A program made the position numbers and the translations under genes. This document shows, piece by piece, positions 14,080 through 22,619 of a stretch of DNA of 26,535 nt (position 1 is the first letter of the stretch; the number at the start of each line of letters is the position of its first letter). This DNA comes from Acidobacteriota bacterium. GTDB lineage: Bacteria > Acidobacteriota > Terriglobia > Terriglobales > Acidobacteriaceae. The stretch lies in assembly GCA_021799405.1 (NCBI GenBank), contig JAJZAL010000047.1, forward strand, positions 1-26,535, written 5' to 3'. The notes beneath the pieces are model-generated. The model saw only the letters and a list, made by a program, of their open reading frames with translations, had not been told where the DNA came from and did not search any database.

Positions 14080-17000
14080 ATGCCAATGAAATCCTCTTAC
14101 AGCCTTTTCTGCAGCCTTTCATCCCGTTTTTCCGGGTGGATCGGCATGCCTGTCTTGTGCGCATTCATGGCGATCGCGGCCGCGTCGCATGCACAAACAC
14201 CTCTTGCCCAGCAGCACGAGGCCCGCACAATGAACAACCTTGGTACTGCGCTGGTAAACCAGCAATTGCTGCAGCCAGCCGCAGAAAAGTTTGCGCAGGC
14301 TTACCACCTCGATCCGCAAATGACCATTGCGGAAACCAATGAGGGGATCGCTCTCTTCTATCTTGGGCAGTCGCAAAAGGCAGAACAGCTTCTGCTCGCT
14401 TCCGCCAAACAGAATCCGCGCGATCCGTACACGTGGTACGTGCTCGGACTCCTCTACCAGGGCCGCGGCCAGTCGGCGCAAGCTGCGGAGGCGTTCCGGC
14501 ACGTGCTCACCATCGATCCGCACGATCCTGACACCTTCTACTTCCTCGGCTCCTGCGAGGTCAGTCTTCATCATCTTCCTCAGGCCATTGCAAATTTTCA
14601 CTCGGCGCTCAAATACAACCCCCTTCACGCCTCGGCGGAGTATGGATTAGCGACCGCCTATCGCATGTCGGGCAATATTCCCAAGGCCATGGTTCACCTG
14701 CGGCGCTTCGAGCAGTTGATGACGGAGAAGGTATCGTCGCCGCTCTCGCATAATTACGGAGACGAGGGCAAGTACTCCACCACGCAGAGCATTCTGCCTC
14801 CGGGGCCCCTGGTTGGTCCCATGATCCCCATCACCTTCGTGCGCCAGCCGCTGAATCACCCGCTCGTCCGCACAACAGCTGCCGCCACCTCCCTGGCAGG
14901 CGGCGGCGCCTGCATGATTCGCCCCGTCGCCGGCGGCCCGCTTTACCTTATCGAGCCTCGAAGCGGCGACCCTGCGCTCAGCGTCTACCGCTTCACGCCG
15001 GAAGGCCATGGCACTGGCCAGGTGGAGCAGGTGTCCCCGCTCACCATGGGATTAACGGCAAGCGGCAACGGCGTTTCCTGCGCAGTCGGCGATTACAACA
15101 ACGACGGGCTGCCCGATCTTGCCGTGGCTTTTACCAACCGCGTCGTGCTCTACCGGAATCTCGGCCATGACAAGTTTGCCGACGTAACAAGCAAGGCCGG
15201 CATTCGCCCTCTGAACCACCCCACAGGCCTCACCTTCGTCGATTTTGACCACGATGGCGATCTCGACCTGCTGGTCACCGGCCGCCCTCTCAACAGCAAA
15301 TCGGGCCCCAATGTAATGTGGCAGAACAACGGCAACGGCACATTCACCGATGTCACCGCGGCAAGAAACTTCACCGGAACGGGCGTCACCACCTCCGCAA
15401 CGCTCTCCGATCTGAACAATGACCGCGCTGTCGACCTTGCTGTCACCGGTTCGAACCCCGCACCCACGCTCTTTATCAATCGCCGCGAAGGCCCATTCCT
15501 CTCCAAGCCGATGTTTTCCACACAGGGCGTGCCGCCCACCGAAGGCATCGCTGTCTTCGACTACAACAAAGACGGCTGGATGGACGTCGCCCTCACCCAT
15601 GATGGCGCCCCCGGAGTGACCCTGTGGCGCAATATCGACGGCAAATCCTTCCAGCGCGTTCCCTTGCCCATTCACGACGCCATCCGCGGTTGGGGCATTA
15701 CCCCGGTCGACATCGACAACGATGGATGGATCGATCTCGCTGTCGTGATTGACACCACGCACGGGCCGGAGCTCCGAGTGCTCCGCAACCTCGGGCCAAA
15801 GGGATTCGAAGACGTCACCGCCCAGCTCGGACTCAACAAGATCAAGCTGCATCACCCGCGCGCCGTCATCGCAGCCGACCTCTACGGCAGCGGCGCTCCC
15901 GATCTCATCGTGACGCAGCTCAACCGGCCACCCGTCATACTGCTCAATCAGGGTGGCAATCGCAATCACTCCTTTGAAATTTCTCTGCGAGGCCTGGCCG
16001 ACAACAAAATGGGCATCGGCACCAAGGTGGAAGTCTTCTCCGATAACGACTGGCAAAAATGGGAGGTCGCCGGATCTTCGGGATATCTCAGCCAGGGACC
16101 GGACGAAATTATTGCGGGACTCGGAAAGGATACGCACGCCGACATCGTTCGCCTCCTCTGGCCAACGGGCGTTCCGCAGGATGAAATCCACTTCGCCAAC
16201 AAGACCTCTGACACCATCTCAGAGTTGGATCGCCGTGGCAGTTCCTGCCCCACCCTCTTCACCTGGAACGGCCACAAGTACACCTTCGTCGACGACGTCA
16301 TCGGAGCCGCGGTCGTAGGCCACTGGACATCCCCCACCACGGTCAACACGCCTGACCCCTCTGAGTGGATCAAGGTGCCCGGCCGCGACCTGAAGGCCCG
16401 CAACGGTTACTTCAGCCTGCGCTTCGGCGAACCCATGGAAGAGGTCAACTATCTCGACCAGGTGCGCCTCGTTGCCATTGACCACCCCATCGGCACGCAG
16501 GTCTATCCCAACGAACGCTTCCTCAGCGAACCGCCGTTTCCTCGCGAAAAAGTCATCCTTGCCTCCAACGCTCATCCTGTTGCGGCTGCGTGGGGCAACC
16601 ATGGGCAGAACGTCAGCAGCCTGCTGCGCTACAAGGATGATCAGTACGTGGAAGACTTCTCCGACCTTCCTTACGACGGTTTTGCGAAGATGCACTCGCT
16701 CACGCTCGACCTCGGCGCGTGGACGCCGCAGCATCCCTTGCGCCTCCTGCTCAACGGATACGTCGATTACTTCTCGGCCAGTTCCATGTACTCGGCCTGG
16801 CAGGCGGGTCTGAAACCCATTCCTCCTTACATCGACGCACAACTGCCGGATGGAAAATGGAAACGCGTCGTCAACGACATGGGCTTCCCCGCCGGATTGC
16901 CGCGCACCATCGTGGTCAATCTCACCGGCAAACTCCCGCCCGGCACGCGCCGCATCCGCATCACCACGAATCTCCAGATTTACTGGAATCAGATCCTGGT

Positions 17001-17625
17001 CGATAACAGCGCTGGCCATCCAGGCGAGGTTCGCCAGACGCCTCTGCCGCTGGCCACTGCCATCCTTGCTTTCCGTGGCTATCCACAGCAGATTGCCGAA
17101 AAAGCCCCGGGACTCATCACCTACAACTACAACAGCAACAGCCAGACTGGTCCCTTCCGCCACGCGGCCGGCTTCTACACGCGCTATGGCAATGTCACTC
17201 CGCTGTTGAAGCGGGTTGATAACAAGTTTGTGGTCTTCGGCACGGGCGAAGACATCGACCTCGAATTCTCCGCCGCATCGCTGCCGCCATTGCCCCCCGG
17301 CTGGACGCGCGACTACTTCTACTATGCCAATGGCTTCGTCAAAGATATGGATTTCTACGAAGCTCGCCCATACACCGTCGGCCCCATGCCCTATCACGGC
17401 ATGACCACCTACCCCCCTCGCAATCCACCTCCGCCGGCCATGCGTCACGCCATGGAGCTGTATGAGGCCAAATGGAATACCCGCTTCGAACACCTGGGCA
17501 ACACGCATCCGTACATGTTCCACTATGTGCGCCGTGACATGCTGCCGCCAGCAATGCCGCCGGCGTCCTCCAATCCCATCGCCGCTTCCACGGCCATACC
17601 GGCTCCCGGAGGTGCGGGTCGGTGA
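14080..17625 (+). CDS. Secreted TPR / FG-GAP (VCBS) / ASPIC-UnbV protein with uncharacterised C-terminal half
   Basis: 1181 residues. The signal peptide is about 1-38, with a hydrophobic segment 21-35 and AAASHAQ before the predicted cut. TPR helices run about 50-215, with repeats such as FRHVLTIDPHDPDTFYFLG. Five FG-GAP/VCBS calcium-type loops follow, with one degenerate (DxNNDxxxD): DYNNDGLPDLAV (338), DFDHDGDLDLLV (388), DLNNDRAVDLAV (444), DYNKDGWMDVAL (494), DIDNDGWIDLAV (544) and DLYGSGAPDLIV (600). An ASPIC/UnbV domain covers about 628-700. Residues about 715-1181 match no family I know. They start with SCPTLFTWNGHKYTFVDDV and contain many aromatic and proline residues. Function unknown; a beta-propeller exported scaffold or binding protein is likely. 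Its stop overlaps the amidase GTG. No Shine-Dalgarno is clear at ATG 14080 or ATG 14086. Confidence 0.87.
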   Translation: MPMKSSYSLFCSLSSRFSGWIGMPVLCAFMAIAAASHAQTPLAQQHEARTMNNLGTALVNQQLLQPAAEKFAQAYHLDPQMTIAETNEGIALFYLGQSQKAEQLLLASAKQNPRDPYTWYVLGLLYQGRGQSAQAAEAFRHVLTIDPHDPDTFYFLGSCEVSLHHLPQAIANFHSALKYNPLHASAEYGLATAYRMSGNIPKAMVHLRRFEQLMTEKVSSPLSHNYGDEGKYSTTQSILPPGPLVGPMIPITFVRQPLNHPLVRTTAAATSLAGGGACMIRPVAGGPLYLIEPRSGDPALSVYRFTPEGHGTGQVEQVSPLTMGLTASGNGVSCAVGDYNNDGLPDLAVAFTNRVVLYRNLGHDKFADVTSKAGIRPLNHPTGLTFVDFDHDGDLDLLVTGRPLNSKSGPNVMWQNNGNGTFTDVTAARNFTGTGVTTSATLSDLNNDRAVDLAVTGSNPAPTLFINRREGPFLSKPMFSTQGVPPTEGIAVFDYNKDGWMDVALTHDGAPGVTLWRNIDGKSFQRVPLPIHDAIRGWGITPVDIDNDGWIDLAVVIDTTHGPELRVLRNLGPKGFEDVTAQLGLNKIKLHHPRAVIAADLYGSGAPDLIVTQLNRPPVILLNQGGNRNHSFEISLRGLADNKMGIGTKVEVFSDNDWQKWEVAGSSGYLSQGPDEIIAGLGKDTHADIVRLLWPTGVPQDEIHFANKTSDTISELDRRGSSCPTLFTWNGHKYTFVDDVIGAAVVGHWTSPTTVNTPDPSEWIKVPGRDLKARNGYFSLRFGEPMEEVNYLDQVRLVAIDHPIGTQVYPNERFLSEPPFPREKVILASNAHPVAAAWGNHGQNVSSLLRYKDDQYVEDFSDLPYDGFAKMHSLTLDLGAWTPQHPLRLLLNGYVDYFSASSMYSAWQAGLKPIPPYIDAQLPDGKWKRVVNDMGFPAGLPRTIVVNLTGKLPPGTRRIRITTNLQIYWNQILVDNSAGHPGEVRQTPLPLATAILAFRGYPQQIAEKAPGLITYNYNSNSQTGPFRHAAGFYTRYGNVTPLLKRVDNKFVVFGTGEDIDLEFSAASLPPLPPGWTRDYFYYANGFVKDMDFYEARPYTVGPMPYHGMTTYPPRNPPPPAMRHAMELYEAKWNTRFEHLGNTHPYMFHYVRRDMLPPAMPPASSNPIAASTAIPAPGGAGR

Positions 17626-19052
17626 GCGATCTCACCCTGTTGCCGGCCGTGGAGCTGCTCTCCATGCTCCACGGCTCCAGAATCTCCCCCGTCGAACTCG
17701 CTGAGGAGTTCATCCGCGAGATCGAACGACTCAACCCAACGCTGAATGCCATCATCGACTTCGACGCCGAGCGCGTGCGCGCCCAGGCCAAAGGCCTCAC
17801 CGCCAGCAGCACCGCGCGCGGACCGCTCTTCGGTCTCCCCATGACCGTCAAGTCCTCCATCTCCACGGCTGGCTATCGTTGCGAAATCGGCAGCAAGCTC
17901 AACCAGGGCTCCGTTCCGAAGGAAGATGCGCCTGTGGTTGCGCGGATGCGGGCCGCCGATGCAGTCATTCTTGGCACCACCAACTGCCCGGAATTCCTCA
18001 TGGCCTACGAAACCGACAACGATCTCCATGGCCGAACCTGTAATCCGTGGGCGCTGGACCGCACCCCAGGTGGCTCCAGCGGCGGCGAATCTGCAGCCAT
18101 CGCAGCCGGTCTCTCTGCCGGTGGATTCGGCAGCGACAGCGGCGGCTCCGTCCGAGAGCCGGCACACTTCACCGGCATCTGTTCGCTCAAGCCCACGCCC
18201 GGACGCATTCCCGGTCGCGGTCATCTCCCGCCCTGCATCGGCCCATTCTCCATCCTTGGCGCCATCGGCCCCATGGCTCGCACCATCGCTGACGTCACGC
18301 TTCTCTTCGAAACTCTCTCAGGACGCGACCCGCACGATCCTGTGTCAGCGCCCGTGCCGCTGCACATACCGTCGCGAGAGGAACTGAAGCATATCCCCAT
18401 CGGCTACTTTGAAGAGGACGGTCTCGTTCCCGTCACCGGCGAAACCCGCCAGGCCGTGCACGATGCCGCGCAGGCCCTCCGCAAACAGGGCTTCCGCGTC
18501 GAACCATTCCGCCCCACGGCACTCGAAGCCGCGCGCCGCCTGTGGTGGAAGTTCTTTGTCCGCTCCGGCGCCATGTTTCTCGATCCCATCGTCCGCGGCA
18601 AAGAATCCCAGCTCAGTCCCACATTCCGCGACTTCCTCGGCATTGCGCACGCGGAACCACCGCTTTCCGGCACAGAATTGCTCGAAGCCTGGGCCGAGTG
18701 TGACCAGGTTCGTGAAGGCCTGCTCGCAGAAATGCAGAAATTCCCCGTGCTGCTCTGCCCCGTCTGCTCCGTGCCTGCGTTCCGCCACGGCGAGCGCGCC
18801 TGGCAAGTGCAGAACCAGCCCGTCGCCTACCTCGACGCCATGCGCTACACGCAGTGGTTCAATCTTCTCGCCGCGCCCGCAGCGGTCGTCCCCGTCGGCA
18901 AATCGCCGGAGGGCCTGCCCATCGGCGTGCAGATTGCCGGACTTCCTTACTCTGACGAAATCGTTCTCGCCATCGCCGCCATCGTTGACCAGGAATTCGG
19001 CTATACCCCTCCGCCGCTCGTCGCTGAGCCAACCGCAGCCCGCGAACGATAA
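17622..19052 (+). CDS. Amidase-signature family enzyme
   Basis: 476 residues from GTG 17622, with GGAGG 9 nt upstream and a 4-bp GTGA overlap with the previous gene. The amidase-signature triad is intact: K77 (TVKSSISTAG), S152/S153 in TPGGSSGGES, and nucleophile S176 in GSDSGGSVREPAHFTG. Such enzymes hydrolyse carboxamides or acyl amides. The family includes fatty-acid amide hydrolase, aryl-acylamidases and GatA. It is unlikely to be GatA because no gatC or gatB is adjacent and the C-terminal half (PSREELKHIPIGYFEEDG) is of the stand-alone type. No signal peptide is seen, so it is probably cytoplasmic. Translational coupling to the secreted TPR/FG-GAP gene, and the nucleotide-sugar genes 55 bp downstream, leave the substrate open. 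Confidence 0.9.
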   Translation: MSDLTLLPAVELLSMLHGSRISPVELAEEFIREIERLNPTLNAIIDFDAERVRAQAKGLTASSTARGPLFGLPMTVKSSISTAGYRCEIGSKLNQGSVPKEDAPVVARMRAADAVILGTTNCPEFLMAYETDNDLHGRTCNPWALDRTPGGSSGGESAAIAAGLSAGGFGSDSGGSVREPAHFTGICSLKPTPGRIPGRGHLPPCIGPFSILGAIGPMARTIADVTLLFETLSGRDPHDPVSAPVPLHIPSREELKHIPIGYFEEDGLVPVTGETRQAVHDAAQALRKQGFRVEPFRPTALEAARRLWWKFFVRSGAMFLDPIVRGKESQLSPTFRDFLGIAHAEPPLSGTELLEAWAECDQVREGLLAEMQKFPVLLCPVCSVPAFRHGERAWQVQNQPVAYLDAMRYTQWFNLLAAPAAVVPVGKSPEGLPIGVQIAGLPYSDEIVLAIAAIVDQEFGYTPPPLVAEPTAARER

Positions 19053-19107
19053 AATCCACTTAGCCGCCTTGGCCGTCCTGCGTCATGGCTGCGTCACAAC
19101 CGCGTCT

Positions 19108-20268
19108 ATGCCAACTCCCGCCAACATTCCGGCCATCGCACTTCCCTTACTCCATGACGATGACCACCTCGACTGGAGCTCCCTCCTGCACCGCAGAACC
19201 GCGCCTGCCGATCCCATTTCACTCGCCGGACCCTTTGCAGGCAAACGCATTCTCATCACCGGCGCGGCCGGCTCCATCGGCTCAGCCCTCGCAAAGTGCA
19301 TCGCGCTCTTGCAACCCGAACACCTCACCCTCCTCGACTCCGCCGAACATGGCCTCTACGAACTGCAGAATGATCTGGCCTCGCTCCGCGGCGCAGCACC
19401 CTGCACGCTCGTTCCCGGCAATATCTGTGACGGGGGTCTGCTCCGCGAACTCCTCGCCGCCCATCGCCCGCACATCGTCTATCATGCCGCGGCCTACAAG
19501 CACGTTCCGCTCATGGAGCACCATCCGCTCGCCGCACTCGAGACGAATGCTCTCGGCACATACTCGCTTGCGAAGGCATCCATCGAGTCCCATGTCGAAC
19601 AGTTCATCATGCTCTCCACAGACAAAGCCGTCTCTCCGTCGAGCATCATGGGGGCATCCAAACGGGCGGCAGAACTCGTTCTCCTCGCCTTGCAGGACCA
19701 TGCACCGCGAATGAAAGCCCTTCGGCTCGGCAACGTGCTCGGCTCACGCGGCAGCGTGGTTCCGCTCTTCCAATCGCAGATTGCCCGCGGCGGCCCCGTC
19801 ACCGTCACCGACCCTCAAGTCCGCCGCTACTTTCTCCCTTTGCGCGAATCGGTCGAATTCCTACTCTCTCTCGCACACGCACAATACCCAGATGGAATTT
19901 TCATCCCTGACATCGGCGAACCCATTCGCATTCTCGATCTGGCGCATTTCCTCATCAGCAATGCAGCGCCAGCCAACAGCATCGGTATCACCTTCACCGG
20001 CCTGCGTCCCGGCGACAAAATGCAGGAGCAACTGCTCTCCGCAAGCGAGTCCATCGACTCAAACACCAGCGGATCCCTGCTCCACAAGGTCACCAGTTCG
20101 ACTCCTCCTGCAAATTGCACGCTCGATACAATCCAACAGCTTCAACAAGCCATCCGTCAGCGCGCCGTCGGCGCCGCGCTGCAAACCCTGCAGCGCATCG
20201 TGCCCGAATATCAGCCAAGCGACATCGTTCGCCATAACGTCTCCCATTCGGTAATCGCCCATGAGTAA
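19108..20268 (+). CDS. WbpM/PglF-type nucleotide-sugar 4,6-dehydratase lacking the membrane domain
   Basis: 386 residues from ATG 19108; CTG 19078 and TTG 19069 are in frame, and no start has a clear Shine-Dalgarno. The Rossmann motif is TGAAGSIG (51-58), preceded by LLHRRTAPADPISLAG, which corresponds to the linker just before the catalytic domain of long WbpM/CapD proteins. The catalytic region reads LSTDKAVSPSSIMGASKR: S170-T171-D172-K173, then M181-x3-K185. This Ser-Met-Lys arrangement is that of the long membrane forms; short soluble FlaA1/PseB enzymes have Tyr. About 250 N-terminal residues with transmembrane helices, normal for long forms, are absent. Likely reaction: UDP-GlcNAc to the UDP-4-keto-6-deoxy sugar. 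The end overlaps the epimerase gene by 8 bp. Confidence 0.85.
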   Translation: MPTPANIPAIALPLLHDDDHLDWSSLLHRRTAPADPISLAGPFAGKRILITGAAGSIGSALAKCIALLQPEHLTLLDSAEHGLYELQNDLASLRGAAPCTLVPGNICDGGLLRELLAAHRPHIVYHAAAYKHVPLMEHHPLAALETNALGTYSLAKASIESHVEQFIMLSTDKAVSPSSIMGASKRAAELVLLALQDHAPRMKALRLGNVLGSRGSVVPLFQSQIARGGPVTVTDPQVRRYFLPLRESVEFLLSLAHAQYPDGIFIPDIGEPIRILDLAHFLISNAAPANSIGITFTGLRPGDKMQEQLLSASESIDSNTSGSLLHKVTSSTPPANCTLDTIQQLQQAIRQRAVGAALQTLQRIVPEYQPSDIVRHNVSHSVIAHE

Positions 20269-21439
20269 GCGCACGATCGCCGTTGTCACCAGCTCCCGCG
20301 CCGACTACAGCCATCTCTATTGGCCGCTCCGCCGCCTCATGGACCACCCCCAGGTCGAGATGAAGCTGATCGTCCTCGGCCCGCATCTCTCGCCGGAATT
20401 CGGTCATACCATCCGCGAAATCGAACGCGACGGCATTCCTGTTGCCGCCCGCATCGAATGCCTGCTCAGCTCCGACTCTGACATTGGCATGGCCAAGACC
20501 ATCGGCCTTGCCACGCTCAGCCTGGCCGACACGCTGGGACAGATGCGTCCCGATCTGCTTCTGGTCATTGCCGACCGCTACGAAATGCTGGCCCCAGCCT
20601 GCGTCGCACTCGCGCTGCGCATCCCTGTCGCTCACATCGAAGGCGGGGAAATCAGCGAAGGCGCCATCGACGATCGCGTCCGCAACGCCCTCACCATGAT
20701 GGCGCATATTCACTTCACATCCACCCACCTTGCGCGCGCTCGCGTCATCGCCATGGGCGAAGAAGAATGGCGGGTCCACCGCGCCGGCGCACCATCCCTC
20801 GATCACCTGCGCCACAACCACTTGCTCAGCAAAGACCAGCTCGAAGACCGCCTGCAGATCTCCCTTTCGCAGCCCACACTGCTCGTCGCCTATCACCCCG
20901 TCACCATCTTTCGAGAAACCACCCGCGAGGCCAACGCGCTCTTCGAAGCACTGCAAAGCGTCTCTGATCAGATTCTTTTCTGCTATCCAAACGCCGACGC
21001 CGGAAGCCGCATGCTCATCGAGCGCACAACAGAATTTCTCAGCCGCCGCGCCAATGGCCGAATCTTCACCAACCTCGATGCCGTCACCTACTGGAGCCTG
21101 CTGCGCAACGTCAGCGCGTTGATCGGCAACTCCAGCAGCGGCATCATGGAAACCGCATCCTTTGCGCTCCCCACGGTCAACATCGGCATGCGCCAGCAGG
21201 GCCGCGAGCGCCCCAAAAACGTGCTCGACGCGCCTGCGGATTCCACCGCAATTCTCAGCGCCATCCAGGCAGCTCGCAGCGATTCCTTCCGCCATTCGCT
21301 CCGCGGCATGACCAACCCCTACGGCGACGGTCACGCTGCAGAAACCATCGTCCGTGTGCTCACTACGATCGAGCTGTCCGAATCCCTGCTCATCAAGCAT
21401 GCCCGCGAAATCGAAATGCCCGCTGCCCTGGCGGAGTAA
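20261..21439 (+). CDS. neuC: UDP-GlcNAc 2-epimerase, hydrolysing (NeuC/LegG-type)
   Basis: 392 residues, normal for NeuC/LegG. It starts MSKRTIAVVTSSRADYSHL, the classical R-x-DY-x-L opening of hydrolysing epimerases. Later motifs are VIADRYEMLAPA, HIEGGEISEGAIDDRVRNAL and GNSSSGIMETASFALPTVNIG followed by RQQGRERP. These enzymes convert UDP-GlcNAc, or UDP-diacetylbacillosamine in the LegG branch, to the free 2-epimer and UDP. Two small departures from common sequences are HIEGGE (often HxHGGE) and RNAL (often RHAI). ATG 20261 overlaps the dehydratase stop by 8 bp, and the stop TAA directly abuts the next ATG, so expression is coupled. The neighbours favour an amino-sugar (LegG-like) role over sialic acid. 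The symbol marks the family only. Confidence 0.9.
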   Translation: MSKRTIAVVTSSRADYSHLYWPLRRLMDHPQVEMKLIVLGPHLSPEFGHTIREIERDGIPVAARIECLLSSDSDIGMAKTIGLATLSLADTLGQMRPDLLLVIADRYEMLAPACVALALRIPVAHIEGGEISEGAIDDRVRNALTMMAHIHFTSTHLARARVIAMGEEEWRVHRAGAPSLDHLRHNHLLSKDQLEDRLQISLSQPTLLVAYHPVTIFRETTREANALFEALQSVSDQILFCYPNADAGSRMLIERTTEFLSRRANGRIFTNLDAVTYWSLLRNVSALIGNSSSGIMETASFALPTVNIGMRQQGRERPKNVLDAPADSTAILSAIQAARSDSFRHSLRGMTNPYGDGHAAETIVRVLTTIELSESLLIKHAREIEMPAALAE

Positions 21440-22579
21440 ATGGACCGTGCGATGATCCCACTTTCCGCTCCAGACATCATCGAGTCCGACATTGAAGCCG
21501 TCGCACAGGTATTGCGGAGCCAGCGCCTCAGCCTGGGCCCGGTGGCGGAAGCCTTCGAGCATGCCATGGCTCAATATTCGGGCGTCGCCCACGGCGTCGC
21601 AGTCAGTTCCGGAACCGCTGGCCTGCATCTCTGTATCCGCTCCCTCAACATCGGCAAAGACGACGAAGTACTTGTGCCATCTTTCTCTTTTATTGCTGTC
21701 GCCAATGCCGTCCGCTATGAAGGAGCTACGCCGATATTCGTCGACATTGATCCCGGCACGCTCAACCTCGATCCCGAAAAGCTCGAAGCCGCCATCACGC
21801 CTCGCACGCGCGCCATCATTGTCGTCCATACCTTCGGTTTTCCGGCGGATATGGACCCCATTCTGGACATAGCGCGAAGGCATCACCTCACCCTCATCGA
21901 AGATGCATGCGAGGCCATAGGTGCCGAATACAAAGGGCGCAAAGCAGGCTCGTTCGGCGATGTTGCCGTCTTCGCCTTCTATCCCAACAAGCAAATCACC
22001 ACCGGCGAGGGTGGCATGGTGGTCACACGCGACGCCGTACTCGCCACTCGCATTCGCGCGCTCCGCAATCAAGGCAGATATCCATCCGACGACTGGTTCC
22101 AACACACAGAACTCGGCTACAACTACCGCATTTCAGAAATCAACTGTGTCCTCGGCCTCGAACAGCTGAAGCGCATCGACTCCATTCTCCAAATGCGCGA
22201 AGCCGTCGCCCGCAACTATTCGCAGTCGCTCGCCGGCAATCCCCACCTCATCCTGCCTCCGACCGATCCACCTCACCGTCGCATCAGTTGGTTCGTATAT
22301 GTTCTCCGCCTCAACGGCTCCTTCACGCGAGAGCATCGCGACGAAATCCTGCAGCGCCTGACAAGACTTGGCATCGGATGCGGCCGCTACTTCGCGCCCA
22401 TCCACCTACAGCCCGCCTATGCCAGCTGGCGCACCCCGCCCAGCCTGCCCGTCACCGAGCATTGTGCAGACCGCACCATTGCCTTGCCCTTCTACAACCG
22501 CCTTGCGGAAAACGAAATCCAGCAGGTCTGCGACGCACTCACAAACCTGCTGGACAGAATTTCATCAGGCAGGCCCTGA
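21440..22579 (+). CDS. DegT/DnrJ/EryC1 PLP aminotransferase for a keto-sugar nucleotide
   Basis: 379 residues from ATG 21440; ATG 21452 (MIPLSAPDI) is an alternative. Fold type I sugar aminotransferase: VSSGTAGLHL for phosphate binding, VPSFSFIAVANAV, IEDACEAIGAEYKG with D155 contacting the PLP ring nitrogen, and FYPNKQITTGEGG with the Schiff-base Lys K184. These enzymes transfer an amino group from glutamate to 4-keto-6-deoxy sugars, as PglE, LegC, PseC and PerA do. It abuts the epimerase gene with 0 bp between stop and start; a GGAG lies only 3 nt before the ATG, so reinitiation is likely. Together with the upstream dehydratase it would give a 4-amino-4,6-dideoxy sugar. It is the last gene of this strand run, with a convergent gene 40 bp later. 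Confidence 0.9.
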   Translation: MDRAMIPLSAPDIIESDIEAVAQVLRSQRLSLGPVAEAFEHAMAQYSGVAHGVAVSSGTAGLHLCIRSLNIGKDDEVLVPSFSFIAVANAVRYEGATPIFVDIDPGTLNLDPEKLEAAITPRTRAIIVVHTFGFPADMDPILDIARRHHLTLIEDACEAIGAEYKGRKAGSFGDVAVFAFYPNKQITTGEGGMVVTRDAVLATRIRALRNQGRYPSDDWFQHTELGYNYRISEINCVLGLEQLKRIDSILQMREAVARNYSQSLAGNPHLILPPTDPPHRRISWFVYVLRLNGSFTREHRDEILQRLTRLGIGCGRYFAPIHLQPAYASWRTPPSLPVTEHCADRTIALPFYNRLAENEIQQVCDALTNLLDRISSGRP

Positions 22580-22582
22580 CAA

Positions 22583-22593
22583 AGCCGCCGGCT
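22583..22593. terminator. Small GC-rich hairpin in the convergent gap
   Basis: AGCC-GCC-GGCT forms a 4-bp stem (perhaps 5) in the 40-bp gap between the aminotransferase and the GH31 gene. There is no strong T-run. Weak terminator candidate. Confidence 0.25.
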
Positions 22594-22619
22594 GACTTAT
22601 ATTTGTAACCATCACGCGC

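Noticed and set aside
16219..17523. 434-codon minus-strand frame under the TPR/FG-GAP gene
   Set aside because: Antisense shadow with no family motifs or ribosome binding site; composition follows the opposite codon positions.
18409..19107. Possible 233-residue N-terminal extension of the dehydratase into the amidase gene
   Set aside because: The extension is an out-of-frame reading of the amidase, rich in Ser, Pro and Arg, with no transmembrane helices like those of real long WbpM proteins.
20090..22105. Long open frame (671 codons) on the minus strand opposite the epimerase and aminotransferase genes
   Set aside because: The plus-strand genes show full family motifs. The antisense frame has no recognisable domain and is a by-product of GC-rich codon use.
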